A stretch of DNA of 53,057 bases, from NCBI GenBank assembly GCA_020631395.1, contig JAHDHI010000029.1, forward strand, positions 1-53,057, given 5' to 3'. The stretch comes from Bizionia sp. Its GTDB lineage: Bacteria > Bacteroidota > Bacteroidia > Flavobacteriales > Flavobacteriaceae. The position numbers and the translations under genes were made by a program. Positions within the stretch are counted from its first letter, which is position 1; each line of letters opens with the position of its first letter. This document shows positions 43,001-50,974 of this stretch, one piece after another. A model generated the notes under the pieces. That model was not told the DNA's origin and did not search any database. It saw nothing but the letters and a program-made list of their open reading frames with translations.

Positions 43001-44473
43001 TTATTTCTTTTCCGAGAAGGCTGCTATGGTCTTGTACTTCCCTTTTTGATAGACAGCTTCTATCTTTTTGAAAACGACGTTTCTAAATACTATGCCCAAG
43101 ACACCACTTAAAGCCAAAGCGACAATCCCTGCTTGAAAATTTATGAGTTTGTATGGCACATAGAACAATAGCATTGGCAATAGGAACTTTGGAAGCGCTA
43201 TTAGCAACTGCGTAGGATTGAAGCCATTGGTATTGCTAAAGGCCTTTGCCTTTACGTTGAGTTCCACAGGCACTCTATTCAACACACCACCATACAACGT
43301 TATGAAAGAATTCAAACCAATGTTGAACAATGCTCCTGCTGCTATCATTCCAAAAATATCCCATCCGAAATAGATGTATGGCGTACTCAATATGAAAGAA
43401 ATCACCACTGCGAAAACCATCAAATACCACTTGGATTGCAAATAAGTCTTATAGGGAATGTTTTGACTCATTAGCATCTTGTAATACTCACTATCCCATG
43501 AAGGTACCAATTGACCAAATGTCATTAAAAAACCTCCCGTAACGAACATTGACGCAAATGCCAAAAACGCAGGCATGTTCTTATAGGTCTCTTGAGTATA
43601 AAACATCAAACCATAAAACAAGAAAATGAACGACATAAACATGACTTGTCTTGGCCTTACGTTTCTCCATATCAATTTTACGTCGTTTTTTATAAATGGT
43701 GCAACAGCTCCAAAACGATTCATCCATGACAAGTCCGTGGCATTGACTTCCTTTACCTTCTTAGAAACGGCATCGTCCAAGTAAAATCCTTTTTTGATGA
43801 AATTGAAATTCACATAGTACAAGCCTGTCGCCATGAGTATTGGCAAAATAGCTAAATATGAATGATTGTACAGATAGTTGAATGCAGATCCAATAGGCTC
43901 CGATGCCTTAAAGACCCCATAGTATTCCAACCCTACGAAAGTCACCAAAATGGCCAATATCACATAAAAGGCAACGTTGTTCTTGTTAATCAAGAAATTG
44001 ATGAAGTTATTTGCAAACGTCATGGATACCATGGCTATGAACCAGCAGAATACATTTATCACCGGATAACCTTGTGTCAACAACACGATGCTAAACGGAA
44101 CGAACACGAACAAAGGCAGGAAATTGAAAAAAGAGACACTTGTCTTCCCTAGCAAATAGTGAATGACGGTACTCCGTTTGACGGGTATGGTCATTAACGG
44201 CTTTACATTCATCACTGGCAACTGCTGCATGAAATAACGAATGAGCAAATCGAAAAGAAACCAATAAATCAAGAAGTTGTTTACAACTTGAATGGGGTCT
44301 ACCGTGGGGATGGCCTTCTTTATTATAAAAAACAATCCTACTCCCAACATTAATGCCGCACCTCCAAAATACAAAACGGCCAAAAAGAGCAATATCTTGA
44401 TTGCCATTCCCTTTTGGAAATAGGATGCGCGTCGAAACTGCTTCCACTCCAAACTTATAAAACGTTTAAACAT
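43001..44473 (-). CDS. ABC transporter membrane protein, DUF5687
   Basis: This 490-residue protein has about 10-12 membrane helices. The N-terminus FKRFISLEWKQFRRASYFQK and the C-terminal AFSNTNGFNPTQLLIALPKF fit DUF5687, a family of flavobacterial ABC-2-like permeases. The partner ATPase gene follows on the same strand. A 27-codon minus-strand frame (VSFLVLPNEAENLLEKTYPE) ends 50 bases before its start. The transported substrate cannot be told. Confidence 0.85.
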   Translation of the reverse strand: MFKRFISLEWKQFRRASYFQKGMAIKILLFLAVLYFGGAALMLGVGLFFIIKKAIPTVDPIQVVNNFLIYWFLFDLLIRYFMQQLPVMNVKPLMTIPVKRSTVIHYLLGKTSVSFFNFLPLFVFVPFSIVLLTQGYPVINVFCWFIAMVSMTFANNFINFLINKNNVAFYVILAILVTFVGLEYYGVFKASEPIGSAFNYLYNHSYLAILPILMATGLYYVNFNFIKKGFYLDDAVSKKVKEVNATDLSWMNRFGAVAPFIKNDVKLIWRNVRPRQVMFMSFIFLFYGLMFYTQETYKNMPAFLAFASMFVTGGFLMTFGQLVPSWDSEYYKMLMSQNIPYKTYLQSKWYLMVFAVVISFILSTPYIYFGWDIFGMIAAGALFNIGLNSFITLYGGVLNRVPVELNVKAKAFSNTNGFNPTQLLIALPKFLLPMLLFYVPYKLINFQAGIVALALSGVLGIVFRNVVFKKIEAVYQKGKYKTIAAFSEKK

Positions 44474-44826
44474 ATCATTATTTAGTTAGATTTCTATGAT
44501 TAGTATCTCAAAGAAAGGAATTGTTACAAATTATATTCAGGATATGTTTTCTCAAGAAGGTTTTCTGCCTCGTTTGGCAACACCAAAAAACTCACATAAC
44601 TAAATTTTCATATCATCTTTACATCTACAAAGAGATAATTTCAATAATTGCGTAACAAACCTAAAGATATGACTACGCATAATAGAGAGCAGAAATAAGT
44701 AGTCCCGTACACTAGAATTACGAAACAAAAAAGACATAGCTTTGCCTTGTTGAAACAATAAAACTGGATGTTTTTTGTTTTGATACGAATACAATAAAAT
44801 TAATTTAAAACCCTTAACCCATCCCT
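44474..44826. other. Gap between the ABC exporter and the broken lipoprotein gene
   Basis: No complete gene is visible. On the minus strand, 44524-44607 holds 27 codons without a start (KFSYVSFLVLPNEAEN, then LLEKTYPEYNL) that read like the end of a small soluble protein and may be a remnant. A perfect TAnnTTTG element (TAGCTTTG, 44737-44744) could serve the lipoprotein gene starting at 44827, although its -33 region is poor. A 64-codon minus-strand frame at 44600-44794 shows no protein-like features. Confidence 0.45.
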
Positions 44827-46307
44827 ATGAGGAAAAAACAATTTAAACACTATCTACAACGTGGAATATTGCTACTGGGCATTCCGTTGTTGCTTACAAA
44901 CTGTGAAAAGGAATTCACCGAGGACATCTCACATCAAGAAAGCTCAAAATCCAAATTCAAAGTCTCGACATTGAATGAGAAACAAATCGAATCTGATGCC
45001 TCGATATCCTATGAACTAAGGAAAATCAAGGAGGCATCTCAAAGAAATGACGTAACCAAATCTTCCTCAAGAGAAATATACAACGAGGACTATGGCTTTA
45101 CCATCACACCGATTTCGTAAAAAAGATTGAGGATGCGGAAACAGGAAACCATTCGTATAGCTTTCCGATAGTGAGGGATAACCCGACAACGGAGAATCTA
45201 GAAAACCTTTTGCTTCATTCCAATGTCGATGGTGAGTACGACGCTTACATCGTACACTATGATTTCACTTCGGAAGAGTATGTGAATTTCAATGAAAATA
45301 CCGTAACCGATTTCAATACGATACTCACGCCGATTGATTTTGACACGGGTGTTTTTGGCGATGGAGTACTGTCGAAATTGGTTTATGGTTGTAGCGAAAC
45401 GTGGGAATGGGTTATTGTAGATGATGGAGATCAAGGTGATTTAGTAGGTGCAGATGACGCCCAACAGTTTACAATGGGCTGGGCAATTACAGGAATTTCT
45501 TGTGGTTACTATGATGACGGCACTGGAAGTGGCGGTGATGATGGAAGTGATACTGGAAGCTCGTCTTCTGGTGGCGGAGGAACAAGTGGTTCCCAAGACT
45601 CAAATTACGACCCGACCGATCCTGACATTCACGGAAATAACAACAATGGTCCTATTATCACGGCTCCTGCTCCTACACAAAATCCTCATATAGCGGAATT
45701 AACAGCACTTACTGATAATCCTGTTGTGAAAGCAAAAATTGCTGAATTAAAGACAAAACTTGAAGAAAACAGAGAATATGGTTATCAATTTAACTTATCC
45801 AGTTCAAGCACTTTTAGTGAACCAGTTGCTGGAACATTAGCCCCTGATAATTTTGGCATAAAATTCCCTGTTGTTACCTTATTTACATGACTAGAAATGC
45901 ATACGCATTTTTTAGGAGGAGACAATGCATTCTCTGCGGGAGATTTATTTAATATGGCTAAATTAGCAATTGAAAGTAACAGTGATGAAGCTACGGCAAT
46001 ACTTGTTGCCCCAAATGGAAAAATATTTGCTCTCAAGGTTTCAAATTTAGAAAAGGCTACAAATTGGGGGAACTATAATAGAGAATTAGGTGAAGAAAGA
46101 ATGAAAAATAAGTATCTTAATACGGTAATTTATTTTGCTCGATTAAAATGTGCTGGTGCCTGTACGATTCCCGAATTTCATGATTTAATTAATAATTATT
46201 TGGTATATTATTTGATTACTGAAGATACGGGGTTATTATTATATGAAGCAACACAAGATACTAATGGCGTTGTAACTGGATGGAATCAAGTTGTATATAC
46301 GCCTTAA
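44827..46307 (+). pseudogene. Lipoprotein gene with JAMM-like motif, broken by a frameshift and a stop
   Basis: Three open pieces form one original gene of about 490 codons. Piece one has a lipoprotein signal (GIPLLLTNC) and ends out of frame at 45120. The downstream frame takes over at about 45104: FTI in the first frame joins TDFVKKIEDAETGNHSYSFP in the second if one base is restored. The second and third pieces share one frame and are separated only by a TGA at 45888-45890, between VVTLFT and LEMHTHFLGGDNAFSAGDL. A Gly codon (GGA) would restore it. The HTH...S..D pattern after the stop resembles the zinc-binding JAMM motif of MPN-type peptidases, with one extra residue. The centre is a Gly/Ser/Asp-rich linker. 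Normal function would require read-through, so decay is the simplest reading. Confidence 0.8.
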
Positions 46308-46333
46308 AAAAGAAATTATAAAAGATAAAAATT

Positions 46334-46954
46334 ATGAAATTAAAATTCTTAATCATACTGATAATTTGTATGGGATTACCAAATATAACAAATGCTCAAG
46401 AAATAATAAGACCTCTTATAACAGGTCTACCTGAAGCCAATGACACTGGTAATATTTATTACAAAGATACGACCAATAGTTTAGACAAATATCTTGAGAC
46501 TTGGCTTTACGATGATGGAACAACTTATTTTAAAATCACCTTTATCAAAAAAGAGCATAGCTTAATATCTAATCGTACTGTAAATGTTTTTCGAGATGAA
46601 TTAGTGTGTGAGTACTTGTTAAAAGTAAACGATATAACTATCTATGATACTTACGGAGCAAATAGTAACGCCACGGAAAGTATAGCAAACCATATTTTAG
46701 GAAGCCTTATTTTAGAGGAGAATAAGGTTAATTTGTTTTATAGTGAACCTCCACTTAATGGTGGTTGTGAGCGTTACGCAAGTGGAAAACTAGAATTAGA
46801 ATATGAAAACAATCCATTTATGACTGCTCCCCAATTACAATGGACAAGGATTAATGATGTTACTTATGGAGATACAATAGATTGTACTGACGGTACTCAA
46901 AAGGATACTTCAGATTTTAAAATTCCGGCAAATATGACGCTTATTAAGCAATAA
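46334..46954 (+). CDS. Exported DUF6705-like protein
   Basis: The signal peptide ends in NITNAQ. The mature protein (SLDKYLETWLYDDGTTYFKITF, split here as SLDKYLETWLYD and GTTYFKITF) resembles the flavobacterial family DUF6705, known to me only by pattern, not checked by search. A cysteine pair (GGCERYASG and DTIDCTDG) may form a disulphide. The 206-residue protein is beta-rich, likely lipocalin-like. It starts 26 bases after the broken JAMM-motif lipoprotein on the same strand and may once have been its partner. A good terminator follows. Confidence 0.7.
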   Translation: MKLKFLIILIICMGLPNITNAQEIIRPLITGLPEANDTGNIYYKDTTNSLDKYLETWLYDDGTTYFKITFIKKEHSLISNRTVNVFRDELVCEYLLKVNDITIYDTYGANSNATESIANHILGSLILEENKVNLFYSEPPLNGGCERYASGKLELEYENNPFMTAPQLQWTRINDVTYGDTIDCTDGTQKDTSDFKIPANMTLIKQ

Positions 46955-46970
46955 CATTAAATTCTCATAT

Positions 46971-47012
46971 AAAAAACGGATTGAAGGTGCTATATTTTCA
47001 ATCCGTTTTTTA
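46971..47012 (+). terminator. Terminator after the DUF6705-like gene
   Basis: AAAAAACGGATTGAA (46971-46985) pairs with TTCAATCCGTTTTTT (46997-47011) around an 11-base loop, ending in a T-run on the plus strand. It begins about 17 bases after the stop codon. Confidence 0.85.
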
Positions 47013-47151
47013 TTCAAAATAACTTTGAATTGCTCATGGTTCAAACATATATTATGATTTACTTATGCATAATATTCTTATGTGTATATTTTTTCACGAT
47101 TGGTTTATTAAATCTAAACCGCTTCACTATTTTTACAAAAAAAAGTAAACA

Positions 47152-48210
47152 ATGTCTCAATTTCATAAACTCGCAATACAAAACATTCATCGTGAAACCT
47201 CTAAATGTATTACACTAAGCTTTGCCGTCCCTGAGTCTTTAAAAGATGCTTTTATCTTTAAAGCTGGACAGTACATCACTTTAAGAACCAATATTGATGG
47301 CAATGAGGTAAGACGAGATTATTCCTTGTGCTCTTCCCCAAAAAGTGGAATTATGAGAGTAGCGGTAAAAGAAGTAGAAAACGGAACTTTCTCCAAATAT
47401 GCAAACAATGTATTAAAGGAAGGAGACATTTTAGACGTGATGCCTCCAAATGGGCGCTTCACCTTTGAACCCACCCCATCCAAAGCTAGAACAATTGCTG
47501 CATTTGCAGCGGGTAGCGGAATTACACCTGTATTGAGCATAGCAAAGACAGTCTTGGAAGAAGAACCTAATAGCTCTTTCATATTGGTTTATGGAAACAA
47601 GACAACCAAGGATACCATTTTCTTGAATGAATTGTTGGAGCTTCAACATAAGCATAGCGAGCGATTTACCATTCAGTTCGTATTCAGTCAAGCCAAGGAA
47701 AACGATGCCATTTTTGGAAGGATAGAAAAAAGTACGGTCAACCTCATCGTCAAGAACAAATACAAGGATATCGCAATCGATGCATTTTATCTTTGTGGCC
47801 CAGAGGCTATGATAAATACGGTGAAGGATGTCTTGACCGAAAATGAGGTCTCCGAAGACATCATTTTCTACGAACTCTTCAAAGCAGCCAAGGCAACTCA
47901 ACAACCCGTTCAAGAAGACAACAATGCAGGAAAGACAACCATCAAGGTTATAGTAGACGACGAAGAAGCCACATTCGAAATGTCCCAAAAGCAATCCATC
48001 CTTGAAGCCGCTTTGGATCATGACTTGGATGCGCCATATTCTTGTCAGGGTGGAATTTGTAGTAGCTGCATTGCCAAAATCACCGAAGGGAAAGCCACTA
48101 TGAGACAAAACAACATCCTAACAGACAGCGAGGTCGCCGAGGGATTGATATTAACGTGTCAAGCACATCCAACTTCGGACAAGATTACAGTCGATTATGA
48201 TGACATATAG
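47152..48210 (+). CDS. PaaE-type ferredoxin:NAD(P)H oxidoreductase
   Basis: This flavoprotein passes electrons from NAD(P)H through FAD to a plant-type [2Fe-2S] cluster. The FAD motif RRDYSLCSSP is at about 54-63, the NAD(P) site GSGITP at 121-126 and YLCGPEAM at 213-220. The C-terminal ferredoxin domain has the four cluster cysteines (Cys298, 303, 306 and 336, as CQGGICSSC and LTCQAHP). The domain order matches PaaE, the reductase of phenylacetyl-CoA epoxidase, but the oxygenase genes paaABCD are not here, so it may serve another oxygenase or desaturase. A TAnnTTTG element at 47020-47027 lies well upstream. Confidence 0.9.
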   Translation: MSQFHKLAIQNIHRETSKCITLSFAVPESLKDAFIFKAGQYITLRTNIDGNEVRRDYSLCSSPKSGIMRVAVKEVENGTFSKYANNVLKEGDILDVMPPNGRFTFEPTPSKARTIAAFAAGSGITPVLSIAKTVLEEEPNSSFILVYGNKTTKDTIFLNELLELQHKHSERFTIQFVFSQAKENDAIFGRIEKSTVNLIVKNKYKDIAIDAFYLCGPEAMINTVKDVLTENEVSEDIIFYELFKAAKATQQPVQEDNNAGKTTIKVIVDDEEATFEMSQKQSILEAALDHDLDAPYSCQGGICSSCIAKITEGKATMRQNNILTDSEVAEGLILTCQAHPTSDKITVDYDDI

Positions 48211-48246
48211 GAAGTCCATATTGAAGTCTTTCCTTCTTCTTGTATA

Positions 48247-48286
48247 GTAAGATGCATACCTTATTTTTTTAAACGTTGAATTGAAA
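48247..48286 (+). repeat. Imperfect direct repeat, left copy
   Basis: TAAG.TGCAT.CC followed by a T-run and TTTTTTAAACGTTGAATTGAA aligns with a second copy at about 50517-50557. The two copies lie either side of the M28 peptidase gene in the same direction. Both can encode IFLN(V/L)ELK in one frame. The origin is unknown. Confidence 0.5.
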
Positions 48287-48358
48287 CTGGACAACCCACC
48301 CATAGCTTCGATAAATTAATTTTTAACCTAAGTAAAAACCTTAAATCACTTCACTATA

Positions 48359-48392
48359 AACCCCTCTCTTTTAAAATTAAAAGAGAGGGGTT
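48359..48392. terminator. Bidirectional terminator between the reductase and the M28 peptidase
   Basis: AACCCCTCTCTTTTAA (48359-48374) pairs perfectly with 48377-48392. It lies between the converging reductase and M28 peptidase genes, about 20 bases past the peptidase stop codon on the minus strand. T-rich sequence follows on the plus strand. Confidence 0.8.
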
Positions 48393-48410
48393 GTTTCATC
48401 AAACCTTATA

Positions 48411-49979
48411 TCAATTTTGGCTTACTATAATTTCTTTAGTAGACGTATTAAGCATTTTAATTATTATAGGTGCAATATCATTAATTAAATTTGAGATAAA
48501 GTCATAATCCAATTGAGAAGCCTCATCATTAACATTGTGATAATAAGAATATCCTTCTCCAGGGACAAAGCTCGAAATAGTATGACTAGGAACCATGAAT
48601 TCTGTATAAAAAGGGTAATTGTCGCTTAACTCAAATAAATTAAACTCCTGAGCTTTTGCGTGAAATCCAACTAACCCCCCTTCATCAGAGTATTCATTTA
48701 TTTTTTGAGCCATATTGGATTTATCATACCCTGAAACAATAGCTGAATAAGATTGATTTTGTAAAGGGAAACCTACCATGTCGAAATTTATCATTGTATA
48801 CAAATCAAGCCCTTCTCCTTTTAATTTCTTTGCTAAATGTTTAGATCCATGCTTACCAACTTCTTCTGCTCCAAACAATGCAACAATCACACTACGCTTG
48901 TTATTTCCTGCTTCCTTTATATGCTTTGCAATAGAAAGTACTGCTGCAACCCCAGAAGCATTGTCGTTAGCGCCATTCATGATTTCATCTCCATCTATAG
49001 TGTTAAAATCATAAGCAAAACTAGTATCTAGGTGCGCACCCAGTATAACATATTCATTAGCAAGAGTAGGATCTGTTCCTTCAATAACTCCAACCACATT
49101 AAAGCTTTCTGTACCCCAACCATAAACACCGAAACCAGGACTGGTTTCTACAATGGAAAACTCGTCACGATAGGTTTGAAAATAAGGAGCAATACCATAG
49201 TCCAAAAGTTTATTTTCTACAAATCCGCCAGCTTTTTCATACCCTTCGGTATCTATAAACCTTCCTCCTAGTTCATCACTTGCCAAATAGTCGACTATGT
49301 CTTTAACAGAATTAACCACTGTTTTTTTATCCAATGCAAATAGCACCTTACTGTAATTAGCTTCGCCGCTTTCGATAATCAAAGCATTTGAATCATCACT
49401 TGGGTCATTTACCAGTTGATTTGCAACTGCGGCAATGGAGGGATCAATTAGAAGGGATTGTCCTGAAATTTCTGCTCCTAATTTAATGTCCGTATCACTG
49501 GTGAAATCTACTCCAATATTAAAATATTGATTAATTCCATCAATTTTGTATGACCAAGAACCTTTCATATTTTGGGAATCTACAGTTTCTGCTGCTAATA
49601 AAGCGATACTTTTCCCTCTTGCTATGCTTACACCACTTTGGGTGAGGGCCCCATCATTATCAAAAGGAGAAATGACAACTCCGTTTCTTTCTTCATTAGA
49701 CAACGTTAAATCTGCATTACTACGGTTACTAATTACAATAGCTGTGAACTTTCTATCAACATTTTTAGGTTCAGTTTTAATGTCATCCCATTTTTCTTTT
49801 AGGGCATTAAAAGCATCTGTGCCGGAATCATACTGAATAGGTCCCGAGAACAGGCTCTTACTCAATAAATCTACATCTTCTGTAGTTGGTTGCAAATTAG
49901 TAAACTTATCATCCTCATGTTGACAACTCTGGATCAACAACAATGCTAGCACTAATATTGAAATTACTTTTTTTTTCAT
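48411..49979 (-). CDS. M28-family metallopeptidase lipoprotein
   Basis: This is a zinc aminopeptidase-type lipoprotein (lipobox IQSC, Cys19). The M28 ligands are all visible: GAHLDT (His316, Asp318), GANDNASG (Asp339), AEE (Glu372 catalytic base, Glu373 ligand), INFDMVG (Asp400) and PSHT (His466). It should act in the periplasm or at the cell surface on peptides. Residues 45-185 are an extra beta-rich domain not needed for M28 catalysis (KFTAIVISNRSNADLTLS, GSWSYKIDGINQYFNIGV), with some similarity in style to aegerolysin-type folds. The gene is flanked by imperfect direct repeats and stands as a single unit. Confidence 0.9.
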   Translation of the reverse strand: MKKKVISILVLALLLIQSCQHEDDKFTNLQPTTEDVDLLSKSLFSGPIQYDSGTDAFNALKEKWDDIKTEPKNVDRKFTAIVISNRSNADLTLSNEERNGVVISPFDNDGALTQSGVSIARGKSIALLAAETVDSQNMKGSWSYKIDGINQYFNIGVDFTSDTDIKLGAEISGQSLLIDPSIAAVANQLVNDPSDDSNALIIESGEANYSKVLFALDKKTVVNSVKDIVDYLASDELGGRFIDTEGYEKAGGFVENKLLDYGIAPYFQTYRDEFSIVETSPGFGVYGWGTESFNVVGVIEGTDPTLANEYVILGAHLDTSFAYDFNTIDGDEIMNGANDNASGVAAVLSIAKHIKEAGNNKRSVIVALFGAEEVGKHGSKHLAKKLKGEGLDLYTMINFDMVGFPLQNQSYSAIVSGYDKSNMAQKINEYSDEGGLVGFHAKAQEFNLFELSDNYPFYTEFMVPSHTISSFVPGEGYSYYHNVNDEASQLDYDFISNLINDIAPIIIKMLNTSTKEIIVSQN

Positions 49980-50974
49980 TTTATATGTGTATTAATTATT
50001 TAAATTTTTGGCTTAGGTATTCAGATAAGATTTAAATTTGAAACAACCATTTAACAGTCAGGGCTATATGTTTTAAAATCGAAGCCTTTTAATCTTTTTT
50101 ATTCGCCATAAAAATGCTCTTTTTTTATTCAGTTTTCGTCTTTTTATTACATCGCAAAAAAACGATAAAGTAAGAAATAACTTAAATTCAAATAGGTTTC
50201 AAGTTGTCCCCAAATATAACAGCCCCCTAGTTTAAAATCCTACTTTTTTCACATAAACAACTCAAATTGAAGCACTTTGCTTTTATCATTTTAAGATTAT
50301 GTGACAACACATCTATCGTCAACAGAACCATTGTCCCAAACAATCTCAAGGAAAACAAACTAGGTTTCGCTTCTTGAAGTCATTCCCAAAGCCGTAAGAC
50401 CTCCGATTGGATAAGTCAATGAATTGGACAGGAAAACGAGAGCGGTCTACACTGACCCTCAAAGGCAATAATACCCTATCAAATTATACCAGGAGCAGTA
50501 AAGGTCTTCTAAGAACAATAAGAGCATCCCCCTATATTTTTTTAAACCTTGAATTGAAGTCATCTCCCTCATTATACATCGACCACCTTACCAGAACAAC
50601 CAATCTTCCATACACAGTAAGGTAGGATTACGATGAAATATGCTATGTATAAGAGAACTTCAATGCCGTTTTTAAATATGAATCCGACATAAAATAATTC
50701 TGAGTGATAAATATGTAAATGTCTTAAAGCAAGATGAAACAAAACAAATAAAATTTGTTCTTATCCTCCATTTAAAGCTTCTTCATAGACAGACATTTGA
50801 GCAATTCATGCTCTATAATCCATATATGGTCTAGATGGGAAAAAGAAGGAGAATAATTACATAAATTGGTATAGCTCAATTAATTTGTCACCTCATTATT
50901 TAGTAGGGTATTTTAAAAATTAACTGTTTTTAGATAATAAATCAATCATTCTTTTAGATTCTAAAAACAATATT
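49980..50974. other. About 1 kb of apparently non-coding, decayed DNA
   Basis: I find no convincing gene. A 72-codon plus-strand frame at 50407-50625 has no recognisable domain. The second copy of the imperfect direct repeat is near 50517-50557. Short phrases such as DYDEICYV followed by a stop and ENFNAVFKYESDIK (about 50,627-50,694) suggest an old coding region with stop codons. The promoter of the protease gene at 50975 could be the TTG at 50885-50887 with TATTTTAA at 50909-50916 (21-base spacing), but the -7 box is imperfect. Confidence 0.5.
50517..50557 (+). repeat. Imperfect direct repeat, right copy
   Basis: The sequence TAAGAGCATCCCCCTATA then TTTTTTTAAACCTTGAATTGAA matches the left copy at 48247-48286, with strongest agreement over the last 22 bases. 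It lies in decayed DNA upstream of the protease gene. Confidence 0.5.

Noticed and set aside
44827-45120. Calling the first piece of the broken lipoprotein an independent small gene
   Set aside because: Its last codons are out of frame relative to a seamless continuation in the next frame, and no start signal precedes the second piece.
47036-47218. A hydrophobic 60-codon frame before the reductase gene
   Set aside because: It overlaps the start of the reductase by 67 bases, its second half is the shifted frame of that gene, and no ribosome-binding or family signal supports it. A small membrane peptide is not excluded.
47431-48108. A 225-codon open frame antisense to the PaaE-type reductase
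   Set aside because: It lies wholly within a well-supported gene with complete cofactor motifs, has an unusual cysteine-rich composition and no start signals.
47152-48210. Naming the reductase paaE as part of a phenylacetate pathway
   Set aside because: The domain order fits PaaE, but none of the other phenylacetate genes is in the window; related reductases serve other oxygenases, so no gene symbol is given.
50407-50625. A 72-codon plus-strand frame in the 1-kb gap
   Set aside because: The translation has no recognisable domain or signal, and the surrounding frames are full of stops; treated as decayed DNA.
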